Part shown: positions 7,944 to 16,777 of the stretch, piece by piece | Numbering within the stretch: the first letter of the stretch is position 1 | Layout: the number at the start of each line of letters is the position of its first letter | DNA from: Rhodococcus sp. HM1 | Lineage (GTDB): Bacteria; Actinomycetota; Actinomycetes; Mycobacteriales; Mycobacteriaceae | Direction: 5' to 3' | DNA: 55,638 nt | NCBI RefSeq assembly: GCF_023218075.1 | Contig: NZ_JALPTB010000044.1 | Span: 1 to 55,638, forward strand | Notes under the pieces: generated by a model | Told to the model about the DNA's origin: nothing | Seen by the model: only the letters and a program-made list of their open reading frames with translations | Databases searched by the model: none | Made by a program: the position numbers and the translations under genes

Positions 7944-8034
7944 GTATAAACGCTAACACCCTCGGGCGCGAATGAAGGAGGCCGGCCGGTTGGTCGCCGG
8001 CCGGCCTCGTCCCTGTTCGTGCGAGAAGGTGGAT

Positions 8035-8799
8035 CTACACCGGACCCATGCGAATTGCACCGTCGATTCGGATGGTTTCGCCGTTGATCATGGCGTTGTC
8101 GACGATCGACAGGGCCAGCTTGGCGTACTCGGCCGGGACGCCCAGACGGGACGGATGCGGGACCTGCGCCGCGAGCGATTCGCGTACCTTGTCCGAGAGG
8201 TTGTTCAGGATCGGCGTCTCGAAAGTGCCGGGGGCGATCGTCACGACGCGAACGAGCTTGCGCGCGAGATCGCGTGCCCCGACGAGCGTCAGGCCTACGA
8301 TGCCTGCCTTGGCGGAAGCATAGGGCACCTGGCCGATCTGACCTTCGTAGGCCGCGACGGACGCGGTCATGATGACGACGCCGCGTTCTCCACCCACCTC
8401 TTCGTTCTTGGCCATGCGCGCCGCGGCCAGGCGTAGCACATTGAAACTGCCGACCAGGTTGATATTGACGACCTCCTGGTAGAGATCGAGATCGCCGGGC
8501 GTGCCGTCCTTTTCGACGAGACGCAGTTTGCCGCCACGGCCGGCGCAGTGCACGACGGCGCGTAGAGGCGCGTTCTTTTCGGCCTCGGCGAGAGCGGCGT
8601 CGACGGCCTCGGCGTCACGGACGTCGGCGGGCGCGAACGTAGCGAGGTCGCCGAGTTCCTTGGCTACGGTCTCGCCGTCGGAGGAGGGCAGGTCGATGAT
8701 GACGGTGGGGACGCCCCGCGCGATGAAGGCTTCGGCGGTGGCCCGTCCGAGGCCGGAGGCGCCGCCGGTGACGGCGGCAGAAGCGTGGGTGAGATCCAT
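8035..8799 (-). CDS. SDR 3-hydroxyacyl-CoA dehydrogenase (HSD17B10-like)
   Basis: 254 residues from the ATG at 8799, which has GAAAGG about 10 bases upstream; longer starts add residues foreign to the family. The NAD-binding motif is TGGASGLG near residue 11, an acidic residue after the second strand (IIDLP) suggests NAD preference, and the active site is YASAKAG with an upstream Ser in TASVAAYEGQIGQ. The central HCAGRG and the C-terminal TIAPGTFETPIL and INGETIRIDGAIRM match type 2 3-hydroxyacyl-CoA dehydrogenases, which oxidise 3-hydroxyacyl-CoA to 3-ketoacyl-CoA. It is divergent from the DoxX operon, with about 175 bp between the starts that probably hold both promoters. Confidence 0.87.
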   Translation of the reverse strand: MDLTHASAAVTGGASGLGRATAEAFIARGVPTVIIDLPSSDGETVAKELGDLATFAPADVRDAEAVDAALAEAEKNAPLRAVVHCAGRGGKLRLVEKDGTPGDLDLYQEVVNINLVGSFNVLRLAAARMAKNEEVGGERGVVIMTASVAAYEGQIGQVPYASAKAGIVGLTLVGARDLARKLVRVVTIAPGTFETPILNNLSDKVRESLAAQVPHPSRLGVPAEYAKLALSIVDNAMINGETIRIDGAIRMGPV

Positions 8800-8973
8800 G
8801 AAATTCCAAACCTTTCGTTCGCGAGGGCATCGGCACGGCGCCGCAGATAGGGGAGCCCGATCCTGACCCCTTGCCGACAACCTAGTTATACAGGTAAGAC
8901 TTGTGTCATGGGATTGGTGTGGCACCGGCAACACACCGTCCGCGAATGACCTTGTCGAGGGAACGGAGCTGAA

Positions 8974-9501
8974 GTGGACACGATCGACACCGGCCTGGTG
9001 ATACTGCGCGTGCTACTCGGGTTGACGATGGCTGCCCACGGATACAGCAAGCTCTTCCGCGGCGGCCGCATCCCGGGCACGGCCGGATGGTTCGACAGCA
9101 TGGGCATGCGACCCGGCAAGGTGCATGCCTGGCTTGCCGCCCTCACCGAAGTCGGCGCGGGCATCGCCCTCGCCCTGGGACTACTCACCCCGTTCGCCGC
9201 GGCCGGATTCGTCTCGCTGATGTTCGTCGCCGCATGGACCGTGCACCGCGGTAAGGGCTTCTTCGTCGCCGCCGACGGCTGGGAGTACAACCTGATACTT
9301 GCCGGAGGTGCCGTAGTCGTTGCGATCATGGGCGCCGGCAGCGCCAGCCTCGACCACCTGATCTTCGGCGAGAACCTGCGCGCCGGCTGGGTCGGCGGCG
9401 CCATCGCGCTGATCGGCGGGCTGGCTGCCGCCGGCATTCTGCTCGGCACGTGCTACCGGCCCGCACCGAAGCCGAGCGCCGAGTCGGTGACCGCGTCATG
9501 A
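8974..9501 (+). CDS. DoxX-family membrane protein
   Basis: 175 residues starting at GTG 8974 behind GGAACGGAG. It has about four hydrophobic helices and the DoxX hallmark at its start (LVILRVLLGLTMAAHGYSKL, with HGYSKLF close to the family HGxxKLF). DoxX proteins are small membrane proteins often linked to redox metabolism or found as accessory subunits in catabolic operons; their biochemical role is poorly defined. It is the first gene of a densely packed operon. Its stop overlaps the next start in ATGA. Confidence 0.85.
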   Translation: MDTIDTGLVILRVLLGLTMAAHGYSKLFRGGRIPGTAGWFDSMGMRPGKVHAWLAALTEVGAGIALALGLLTPFAAAGFVSLMFVAAWTVHRGKGFFVAADGWEYNLILAGGAVVVAIMGAGSASLDHLIFGENLRAGWVGGAIALIGGLAAAGILLGTCYRPAPKPSAESVTAS

Positions 9502-9959
9502 CGATGGATCTCTTGGAACTGCATGCTCGCGAGTGCGTCCGGGACACTGTCGCCCGCTACACGCATGCAGGCGACAGTGGCAAGCTCACCGAGCTTGCTG
9601 AGTGCTTCACACCGGACGGAACACTCGAGGTCAAGGGCCGCTCCCGTGCGACAGGTCGGGGCGCGATCGTCGAAATGCTCGGGGGCGGAAATACTCCCGA
9701 TGACCCGCCACAAGTCGCGTCCGGCGCGAAGTTCTTCCAGCGACACTTCGTCGCAAATCTGGTGTTCGATTCGATCACGCCCGATCACATCAGCACCCGC
9801 GCCTACTTCGTCGTGTTCGGACCCGACGGCGCCGATCACTGGGGCAGATACCGAGACACGTTCGTCCCGGACGGAGACCGCTGGCTCCTCGCACATCGCT
9901 TTGTAGCAGTCGACACCACAGCACCCGATTCGTTCCTCGCGGCCCGATGGTCACAATGA
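9498..9959 (+). CDS. SnoaL-like / NTF2-fold protein
   Basis: 153 residues from an ATG that overlaps the DoxX stop by four bases. The pattern (VARYTHAGDSGKLTELAECF, then TPDGTLEVKG, with a final strand DRWLLAHRFVAVD) is the SnoaL_4/NTF2 cone fold used by scytalone dehydratase, ketosteroid isomerase and many small hydratases or isomerases. His and Asp residues line the probable pocket, but the reaction cannot be deduced. Position inside an acyl-CoA operon suggests a hydration, dehydration or isomerisation step (inference). Confidence 0.78.
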   Translation: MTMDLLELHARECVRDTVARYTHAGDSGKLTELAECFTPDGTLEVKGRSRATGRGAIVEMLGGGNTPDDPPQVASGAKFFQRHFVANLVFDSITPDHISTRAYFVVFGPDGADHWGRYRDTFVPDGDRWLLAHRFVAVDTTAPDSFLAARWSQ

Positions 9960-10690
9960 CCGCACGCGGATTCGTCAACCTCCGTGACGTGGGCGGACTG
10001 CCACTCGTCGACGGCGGAGTGACCGCACACGGAGTTCTGTACCGAGGCGACGCGCCGTACCCGGGAGATTCGGTGCTTCCCGAACTCGAGGCCTGGCCGC
10101 CACGCACCGTCATCGATCTGCGCGGTGACACCGAGCGCGATCGATTCGCGTACGGCTGGCCGGCCGAGACGGTGATCCACCACATGCCGCTGTTCGATTC
10201 CGCGGCCCCCGGCGCCCGCCCGGCCGACCTGCCGTCGCTCTACTCGCGCATGCTCCACTACAACGAGACCCGCGCCGGAGAGATCCTCGCGCTCGTCGCC
10301 GAACCCGAAGGCCCCGTCCTGGTGCACTGCACTGCCGGCAAGGACCGGACGGGCGTGCTCGTGGCCGTACTACTGCTTGCTGCGGGCGTCGAACCGGATG
10401 CCGTCGTCGACGATTACGTTCGCAGCGAGGAAGCGTTGCTCGATCTCATCGACCGGTGGCTCGAGGTGGGTATCCGCACCCGTCAATCCCCGCCGCTCGC
10501 GGAACAATTCCTGCGCGCACCCGCCGACGCGATCGCGCCGATCGTCGAGCAACTCACGTCGGCGCCCGGGGGACCGGCGCAATGGATGCTCGACCGGGGC
10601 GCGAACCCCGTTCACCTCGACATGTGGCGTGCGCAAGTACGCGGAGTCGTTTCGCCGATGCCCGGCATTTCAGAAGGAGGGACGCAGTGA
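9956..10690 (+). CDS. Tyrosine-phosphatase-like protein (Y_phosphatase3)
   Basis: 244 residues; the ATG at 9956 overlaps the previous stop, although an in-frame ATG nine bases earlier is possible. The catalytic P-loop is intact as HCTAGKDRTG (CX5R) at about residues 121-130, preceded by FVNLRDVGG and a probable VIDLRGDTERD acid loop, the pattern of the lipid/protein tyrosine phosphatase family that includes mycobacterial PtpB. An enzyme of this kind inside a catabolic operon is unusual. Since the cluster also holds a hydroxyacyl-CoA kinase-like gene, it may act on a small phosphorylated metabolite or a phosphoinositide-like compound (speculation). Its stop overlaps the next GTG start. Confidence 0.87.
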   Translation: MTARGFVNLRDVGGLPLVDGGVTAHGVLYRGDAPYPGDSVLPELEAWPPRTVIDLRGDTERDRFAYGWPAETVIHHMPLFDSAAPGARPADLPSLYSRMLHYNETRAGEILALVAEPEGPVLVHCTAGKDRTGVLVAVLLLAAGVEPDAVVDDYVRSEEALLDLIDRWLEVGIRTRQSPPLAEQFLRAPADAIAPIVEQLTSAPGGPAQWMLDRGANPVHLDMWRAQVRGVVSPMPGISEGGTQ

Positions 10691-11502
10691 CTTCGACCCG
10701 AACCGACGTCGCGGCGCCGTCGGTGCTGACCGAATTCCACGACGACGTCCTCGTCGTCACACTGAACAGGCCCCATGCCCACAATGCAGTGAATGCGGAC
10801 ATGGCCGAACAGGTGGGCGATGCCCTCGAACGTGGCCATCACGACCCCGACGTGCGGGTCGTGATCCTCACCGGCGCCGGGGACACGGTGTTCTGCGCGG
10901 GAGGCGATCTCGTGGCGATGTCCGAGGGGCGATCACTCGAACCTGCCGATCCGGTCAAGGAAGCACGGGGGTTCGGCGGAGTGTGTCGCCATCCCATCGA
11001 CAAGCCGATCATTGCGGCGGTCAACGGCTTCGCGATCGGTGCCGGCGCCCAAATGGTCCTGGCGTGTGACCTTGTCGTCGCCGACGAGACCGCTGTGTTC
11101 TCGTTCCCCGAGGTCGGTAACGGACTCGTCGCGTCATCCGGCGCAGCCGTGCGCCTACCTGCATGGCTGCCCCGCCCTCTGGCGATGGAACTGCTACTGC
11201 TGGGCCGCAGGTTCACCGCTGCCGAAGCGTACTCGTGGGGACTCGTGAACCGCGTAGTGCCGCCCGGGCGAGCACTCGACGAAGCACTCACTATGGCCGA
11301 GGCCATTGGCCGTCAGGCGCCGCTTGCGGTGCAGGCCACCAAGCGCATGGTCGCGGGCATCGTCGACCGCGAGTTCGTCACCGAGCAACAGGCGTGGGAA
11401 CGAACTCTGCTCGAAACGGTGGCCAACAGGGCCACCGAGGACGCGAAGGAAGGGCCACGTGCATTCGCCGAGAAGCGGCGGCCCGTGTGGCAGGGACGAT
11501 AA
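10687..11502 (+). CDS. Enoyl-CoA hydratase/isomerase (crotonase) family protein
   Basis: 271 residues from GTG at 10687, inside the GTGA overlap with the phosphatase stop. Crotonase-fold motifs are LNRPHAHNAVNADM, the oxyanion-hole segment VFCAGGDL, and NGFAIGAGAQMVLACDLVVAD. The usual first catalytic Glu (GGGCEL in hydratases) is Gln here, while the second is present in FSFPEVG. The reaction may therefore not be simple hydration; isomerisation, dehydration of another group or thioester hydrolysis are possible. Length is normal for the family. It is followed by 78 bp before the acyl-CoA synthetase gene, containing a direct repeat GCAGTATCnGC (11515 and 11532). Confidence 0.87.
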   Translation: MTSTRTDVAAPSVLTEFHDDVLVVTLNRPHAHNAVNADMAEQVGDALERGHHDPDVRVVILTGAGDTVFCAGGDLVAMSEGRSLEPADPVKEARGFGGVCRHPIDKPIIAAVNGFAIGAGAQMVLACDLVVADETAVFSFPEVGNGLVASSGAAVRLPAWLPRPLAMELLLLGRRFTAAEAYSWGLVNRVVPPGRALDEALTMAEAIGRQAPLAVQATKRMVAGIVDREFVTEQQAWERTLLETVANRATEDAKEGPRAFAEKRRPVWQGR

Positions 11503-11580
11503 CTCCACTTCGCTGCAGTATCTGCGTGACCGCAGTATCCGCACGACGTCGATCGATCAGAACGAACCGAGGCGCCCGAA

Positions 11581-13206
11581 ATGACAACATCCGATATCAC
11601 CACCTACGATCCCGCCGCGTTGCGTGAGCAGTGGTACCGCGAGGGCTTCTACAGCGACCGCACGTGGCCCGATGTATTCGCAGAGAGCTGCGTGCACGGT
11701 GCGTCGGCCACCGTTGTCTACGCCGGCGCCGACGGTGCACAGCTTGTTACGACGGTCGGGGAGATCCACGCACTCGCCCAGCGCGTGGCCGCGGCACTGC
11801 AGGACCGCGGTGTGCGCTCGGGAGACGCGGTTGCAGTGCAGCTGCCCAACAGGATCGAAGCGTCGATCGCGTATGAGGCGGTGTTGCTCGCCGGCGCCGT
11901 ACTCGTCCCGATCGTGCACATCTACGGACCGAACGAGGTCCGGTTCATCCTCGAGCAGTCGGGCGCCAAGATTCTCGTTCAACCCGATCGCTGGAGGTCG
12001 ACCGATTTCGGTGACCGCGTTGCGGTGTATGCGGATATCCCCACGCTGGAACAGATCGTGGTGGTGGGCGACACTGTCCCCGCCGGCGCCTCGGCATGGG
12101 ACGAGCTCGTCGCGACCGCATCGGAGTACACGCGACCTGCTGGTCACGCCGACGACGTCGCTCTGCTCATCTATACCTCGGGAACCACTTCTGCTCCGAA
12201 GGGGGTGCAGCACAGCCATAATTCGCTGCTCGCCGAGCAACGGTCGGCGCCGCAGTATCTGGGGGCGGGTGACGATGCCGTGCAGTTGGTGTCGTTCCCG
12301 CCCGGCCACATTGCAGGTGTCGGCAGTGTGCTGCGGCCGCTGCTCCACGGCCAGGACACCGTCTATATGGACGTGTGGGATCCGGCGCTGGCCGTGGACC
12401 TCATCGCGCGCCACCGCGTCACCGCCACATCGGGTACCCCGTTCCATCTCTCAGGCATGCTCGACCTCGGCGATGTAACCGACAAACTTGCGACGCTGCG
12501 TGAATTCCTGATCGGAGCGGCGACGGTGCCCGAGGACCTGGTCCGCCGTGCCGCCGATGTCGGCATCAGCACATACCGGTGCTACGGGTCGACCGAACAA
12601 CCGACTGTTACGGCAGGCTCCACTACCGACCCGGAGGCCGCGCGCCTCGGTACCGACGGTTCGCCGCTGCCCGGTGTGCGTGTGCGTATCGTCGACGAGA
12701 GCGGTGCTGACGTGCCCACCGGTGTCGACGGTGAGGTCGTCACGCGCGGGCCCGACCAGTTCGTCGGCTACAAGGATGCGAGTCTGAATGCCTCGGCCTT
12801 CACCCTCGACGGTTGGATGCGCACCGGCGACCTCGGCCACCTCGATGCCGACGGACGGCTCACGATCACCGATCGCATCAAAGACGTAGTGATCCGCGCG
12901 GGGGAGACCATCTCGTCCGGCCAGCTCGAGGATGTCCTGACCTCGCATCCGGGGGTGGCCGAGGGCGCGATCGTCGCCGCTCCGGACTCCCGATACGGGG
13001 AAGTCGTCGCCGCGGTGGTCGTCCCGATGCCGGGAGCCGACGTCGATCTCGGCAGCATCCGTGAGCACTTCGCGAAGTCCGGCTTGGCGAAGCAGAAAAC
13101 GCCCGAACGACTCGCTGTTGTCGACGCATTGCCGCGCACCGCGCTGGGCAAGATCCGCAAGGCGGAGCTTCGCGCCGAGTACTTCCCGAGAGGCGGCAGC
13201 CGATGA
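11581..13206 (+). CDS. AMP-dependent acyl-CoA synthetase (FadD-like)
   Basis: A complete 541-residue adenylate-forming enzyme that activates a carboxylic acid with ATP and loads it on CoA. Core motifs are the P-loop-like YTSGTTSAPKG (about residue 197), YGSTEQPTV (A5 region), GWMRTGDLGHLDADG (A7) and the conserved catalytic Lys in PRTALGKIRKAEL near the C terminus. The substrate pocket cannot be predicted by eye. As the activating enzyme of the cluster it should make the first CoA ester, which the crotonases, SDRs and dehydrogenases then process. Its stop overlaps the start of the next gene by four bases. Confidence 0.92.
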   Translation: MTTSDITTYDPAALREQWYREGFYSDRTWPDVFAESCVHGASATVVYAGADGAQLVTTVGEIHALAQRVAAALQDRGVRSGDAVAVQLPNRIEASIAYEAVLLAGAVLVPIVHIYGPNEVRFILEQSGAKILVQPDRWRSTDFGDRVAVYADIPTLEQIVVVGDTVPAGASAWDELVATASEYTRPAGHADDVALLIYTSGTTSAPKGVQHSHNSLLAEQRSAPQYLGAGDDAVQLVSFPPGHIAGVGSVLRPLLHGQDTVYMDVWDPALAVDLIARHRVTATSGTPFHLSGMLDLGDVTDKLATLREFLIGAATVPEDLVRRAADVGISTYRCYGSTEQPTVTAGSTTDPEAARLGTDGSPLPGVRVRIVDESGADVPTGVDGEVVTRGPDQFVGYKDASLNASAFTLDGWMRTGDLGHLDADGRLTITDRIKDVVIRAGETISSGQLEDVLTSHPGVAEGAIVAAPDSRYGEVVAAVVVPMPGADVDLGSIREHFAKSGLAKQKTPERLAVVDALPRTALGKIRKAELRAEYFPRGGSR

Positions 13207-14192
13207 GCGTGCGCTGGCAGGATCTGCGGCTGCCGGTGATGGCAGCACCCATGTTCATCGTCTCGAACCTCGACCTGGTGATCGCAGCATGCCGTGCGGG
13301 TGTCATCGGTGCATTTCCGTCCGCGAACCCGCGGGCCCCCGAGACCCTCGACGACTGGCTCGGCGCTATCCGCGCCGCCGAACGCGACAGCATCGACCGT
13401 GGTGAGCCGTTCGCGCCGTTCTGCGTCAACATGCTCGCGTCGTCTGCGCTCGACAAGGACAAACGCGACCGCGCACTCGCCACCGTCGCGAAACACGAGG
13501 CGCCGCTGATCCTCACCAACATGGGCGATCCGCGCGAGGTCGTCGATGCCGCGCACGGATGGGGCGGCACAGTGTTCCACGACGTGACGACCCTTCGGCA
13601 CGCCGAGAAAGCGATCGAAGCCGGTGTGGACGGACTCATGCTCGTGTGCGCGGGAGCCGGGGGGCACGCGGGCACGTTGTCGCCGTTCGCGTTCCTGCCG
13701 CAGGTACGCCGCATGTTCGACGGGCCCATCATGTTGGCCGGCGGTATCGCCGACGGCAACGGCATCGCGGCCGCGCTCTCGCTCGGCGCCGACCTCGTGG
13801 TCATGGGAACCCGGTTCATCGCCACGCTCGAATCGGGAACGGTCGACGACCACAAGGGAATGCTCGTGGATGCGCGCAGTGAGGACGTGGTGTTCACCGA
13901 CGCCATCGCCGGCTTACCGGCGAGCTTTCTCGCGCCGTCGATCGCCGCGAACGGTCTCGACCCGGCCGATCTTCCGAAACCCCTTGCACGGCATCGCCCG
14001 AACCTTCCAGCGGGAGTGAAGGCATGGAAGACTGTGTTCAGTGGAGGACATTCGACGGGGTTGATCCACGACATCCCGCCGGTGGAGGGCGTCGTCGACC
14101 GACTCGTCCACGAATTCGATGCCGCCCGCGAGGCGGGCAATTGGCGTACCGCCCTGACCGCATCGATGGCGCGGAGAACGGAGCATTCATGA
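13203..14192 (+). CDS. Nitronate monooxygenase-like flavoprotein (2-nitropropane dioxygenase family)
   Basis: A 329-residue FMN-dependent TIM-barrel protein. Visible are the N-terminal PVMAAPMFIVSN, the phosphate/flavin loops CAGAGGHAGT and IMLAGGIADGNG, and LGADLVVMGTRFIAT. These match NMO/FabK-like proteins; the His in GGHAG is the usual NMO active-site region. In acyl-CoA catabolic clusters of actinobacteria such proteins often act on CoA esters rather than nitronates, for example as enoyl-CoA reductase-like enzymes, so a true nitronate activity is not assumed. It overlaps FadD upstream and the second crotonase downstream, so the three are translationally coupled. Confidence 0.87.
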   Translation: MSVRWQDLRLPVMAAPMFIVSNLDLVIAACRAGVIGAFPSANPRAPETLDDWLGAIRAAERDSIDRGEPFAPFCVNMLASSALDKDKRDRALATVAKHEAPLILTNMGDPREVVDAAHGWGGTVFHDVTTLRHAEKAIEAGVDGLMLVCAGAGGHAGTLSPFAFLPQVRRMFDGPIMLAGGIADGNGIAAALSLGADLVVMGTRFIATLESGTVDDHKGMLVDARSEDVVFTDAIAGLPASFLAPSIAANGLDPADLPKPLARHRPNLPAGVKAWKTVFSGGHSTGLIHDIPPVEGVVDRLVHEFDAAREAGNWRTALTASMARRTEHS

Positions 14193-14995
14193 CGGACGTG
14201 CTGTCGATCGAGCATCCGCGCGAGGGAGTCAAGGTCCTGCGGATGAACCGACCGGACAAGCTCAACGCATTGGACCTCGGGCTCGTTGCGGCAATGCACC
14301 GGGAATTCGATGCGCTCGCGTCGGACCGCTCGACCCATATCGTTGTGCTCACGGGCGCCGGACGCGGGTTCTGCGCGGGACTCGACCTCGACGGATACGG
14401 TGACGTGCCCGGCACCGAGCATTCCGGTGCAGTGCATCGGACGATGGCGCGTCAGGAGGACATTGCCTCGCTCGTTCAGAAGATTCGGCGACTACCGCAG
14501 GTCTTCGTCGCGGCCGTCAACGGGCCTGCGGCCGGTGGGGGCTTTGCTCTCGTGTCCGCGAGCGACGTGCGTATCGCCGCCGAAAGTGCCGTCTTCGCTG
14601 TGTCGTTCATCAAAGTTGGTTTCTCCGGTTGCGATATCGGCACGTCGTGGTTGCTGCCGCGGATCGTCGGTGCCGGCCGCGCGCACGAATTGATGCTCAC
14701 TGCTCGGAAGTTCGATGCCGACGAAGCCTTGCGGATCGGCCTGCTCGCCGATGTCGTCCCCGACGATCAACTGGACGGTCGTATCGAAACCTGTCTGGAT
14801 GATCTGCTTGCGGCGCCGCCGTTGTCGCTGGCGTTGACCAAGCGCGGCATGTGGCTTTCCCTCGAGATGCCCTCGTTCGACACGGCCGTCGAATTCGAGA
14901 ACCGGCAACAGGCTCTCACCTCGCTGACCGCCGATCAGTCGGAGGCGCTGACCGCCTTCGTGGAGAAGCGTGTCCCTGGCTACGAGAACAGATGA
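14189..14995 (+). CDS. Enoyl-CoA hydratase/isomerase family protein (EchA12-like)
   Basis: 268 residues; ATG at 14189 overlaps the upstream stop. Crotonase motifs are MNRPDKLNALDLGLV, GFCAGLDLDG, NGPAAGGGFALVSASDVRIA and FSGCDIGTSWLLPRIVG. Neither usual catalytic Glu is where classical hydratases have it: the GGGCEL Glu is Ala (GGGFAL) and the second region reads SGCDIG, a form seen in actinobacterial EchA12-type proteins. The activity is therefore uncertain, possibly C-C bond hydrolysis, isomerisation or decarboxylation. It lies between the NMO-like gene and an SDR in the same operon. Confidence 0.87.
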   Translation: MTDVLSIEHPREGVKVLRMNRPDKLNALDLGLVAAMHREFDALASDRSTHIVVLTGAGRGFCAGLDLDGYGDVPGTEHSGAVHRTMARQEDIASLVQKIRRLPQVFVAAVNGPAAGGGFALVSASDVRIAAESAVFAVSFIKVGFSGCDIGTSWLLPRIVGAGRAHELMLTARKFDADEALRIGLLADVVPDDQLDGRIETCLDDLLAAPPLSLALTKRGMWLSLEMPSFDTAVEFENRQQALTSLTADQSEALTAFVEKRVPGYENR

Positions 14996-14996
14996 G

Positions 14997-15794
14997 ATGG
15001 TGTCCGTGAGTTATGTGAACGCGAAACCCGAAGCCCCAGTTGCTCTGATCAGCGGTGCAGGTCGCGGGACCGGTCGTGCTATCGCCCTACGTTTGGCGCA
15101 AGAAGGATTCGACGTCGCCGGCCTGTACGCGCGGGACGACGACGCTGCTGAGACGACCCGGATGGACGTGGAGTCGACCGGGGTGCGGTGCCGGATGTAT
15201 CGGTGCGATGTGGCGGACGCGCCCGCCGTCACGGAGCGGGTCGAGCAGGTGTCGGCCGATTTCGGACGTATCGACGCACTGGTCCACAACGCCGGTATCG
15301 CCAGTCGCGGGAAGGCCGTGGCCGATACGGATCCGGTGGAGATGACCCGCGTGGTGGGGGTGCACGCGTTCGGTGCGTTCCATCTGCTCTCGGCGACAAT
15401 TCCGATGTTGCGCAAATCCGCTCGTGCCTCGGTGGTTCTCGTCTCCAGCACAGCGGCGGCCACCATGGCTCCCGGCAACGCGCCGTACACGGTCGGCAAG
15501 GTGGCGCTCGAAGCCCTCGGCAGGACCGTGGCGGCCGAAGAGGCCGATAATGGAATTCGGGTCAATATCGTGGCTCCCGGACTCATCGCCACCGAGATGG
15601 GGGATCGTCTGGCCCGTGCCGTCACCGGCGCGGCGGATGCGGCCGAACTTGATGGGCGGATGCCGTTCGGGCGGGTCACGCGTCCGGAAGATGTGGCCGA
15701 GATGGTGGAGTTCCTGGTCTCGGACCGCGCCCGGCAGATCACCGGACAGCGCATCGAGGTGCACGGCGGTGTCCCTGGGATCCCGAAAATCTAA
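14997..15794 (+). CDS. SDR-family oxidoreductase (FabG-like)
   Basis: About 265 residues; the start is one of several close candidates (ATG 14997 used; a GTG at 15000 is possible). Motifs are ISGAGRGTGRAIAL for the dinucleotide site, VHNAGIAS, the catalytic Ser in VLVSSTAAATM and the active-site YTVGKVALEALGR. The C terminus (GQRIEVHGGVPGIPKI) is typical. It probably oxidises a hydroxyacyl-CoA or cyclic alcohol made by the cluster. It follows the crotonase stop by one base and is followed 35 bp later by the DUF7065-like gene. Confidence 0.87.
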   Translation: MVSVSYVNAKPEAPVALISGAGRGTGRAIALRLAQEGFDVAGLYARDDDAAETTRMDVESTGVRCRMYRCDVADAPAVTERVEQVSADFGRIDALVHNAGIASRGKAVADTDPVEMTRVVGVHAFGAFHLLSATIPMLRKSARASVVLVSSTAAATMAPGNAPYTVGKVALEALGRTVAAEEADNGIRVNIVAPGLIATEMGDRLARAVTGAADAAELDGRMPFGRVTRPEDVAEMVEFLVSDRARQITGQRIEVHGGVPGIPKI

Positions 15795-15829
15795 CCACAT
15801 TTCAGAAGTCGCAGCCGAAAGGAACCACG

Positions 15830-16777
15830 ATGACCTCACAGGAGATCGGCTTCATCGAATCCGACGACTATTTGCACCCCGTCTCGGACAACTTCTACGA
15901 GAACGAGACGTTCTGGTTCTCGTTTTTCGTGCCGGAACGCAACATCGGCGCTTGGATCTACATCGGCGTCCGGCAGAACGCGGGAATCACGCACGGCGGA
16001 CTGTGGATGTGGGACGACACGGCGGTCGAAACGTGGAATCTACCGTTCTTCGAGGGCTTCTCGGCATTGAAGCCGCCCACCTTTGACGGATCGAAACTGA
16101 TCAGTCCGACCGGCGCGACGATCGAGGTGGTCGAGCCGGGCATGGTGTACGACCTGCGTTATGACGACCGCAATCGCATCGAGGTCGAGTTGTCGTTCCG
16201 CGGACTCGAACGACCCGTTCCGCTGCTGCATGGGACGCCTCCCTATCCGACGGCGTCGCATTACGACCAGACCGGCCGCGTCACCGGCCACGTGATTCTC
16301 GACGGTGAGCGGATCGACGTCGAGTGCTACGCGATGCGCGACCGCTCGTGGGGACCGCGCACCGAGCGAGGATACGGCCGCGTCGGATACACCTGGCTGG
16401 CCGACGCCGAATACAGCCTGCTCACTTATTCGACACCCACCGACACCACCGACCACGTCCACTCCGGGTACGTCCGTCGCGGTGACGACATCTCCCGTGT
16501 CGTCGACGGGAAAAGGACGGTCCTGCGCGACCCACACAACGCCTGGGTGGACAAGATGGAGATCGCCGTGACGGACGAGCACGGCGCTGAACTCATCGCC
16601 ATCGGAACCGCGCGAAGCCGGATGATTCTGCCCGGCGCCACCAGCATCTGCATCAATACCCTGCTCGAATTCGAGATCGACGGCCGCCCAGTCTACGGCG
16701 AAGACCAAGATGTGTGGTCGATCGATCTGTTCAAGAAGGCGTGCTCGGGAAGGAAGCGAGTCGACGTCACCGGGTGA
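15830..16777 (+). CDS. DUF7065/DUF7064-like lipocalin-type protein
   Basis: 315 residues, ATG preceded by GAAAGGAACC. The sequence is strand-rich, with many aromatic residues and motifs such as FWFSFFVPERNIGAWIYIG, HYDQTGRVTGHV and CYAMRDRSWGPR. This resembles the two-domain lipocalin-like fold of AttH/CrtC-related proteins found in steroid and terpenoid catabolic clusters. Function is not established for the family; a binding, isomerase or hydratase role with a hydrophobic substrate is a guess. It is the last gene of the plus-strand series. Family assignment is from pattern memory and should be treated as moderate. Confidence 0.6.
   Translation: MTSQEIGFIESDDYLHPVSDNFYENETFWFSFFVPERNIGAWIYIGVRQNAGITHGGLWMWDDTAVETWNLPFFEGFSALKPPTFDGSKLISPTGATIEVVEPGMVYDLRYDDRNRIEVELSFRGLERPVPLLHGTPPYPTASHYDQTGRVTGHVILDGERIDVECYAMRDRSWGPRTERGYGRVGYTWLADAEYSLLTYSTPTDTTDHVHSGYVRRGDDISRVVDGKRTVLRDPHNAWVDKMEIAVTDEHGAELIAIGTARSRMILPGATSICINTLLEFEIDGRPVYGEDQDVWSIDLFKKACSGRKRVDVTG

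Noticed and set aside
13203..14192. Literal nitroalkane detoxification function
   Set aside because: The family fold is clear, but the operon is CoA-dependent and related proteins act on CoA esters, so the literal activity is not assumed.
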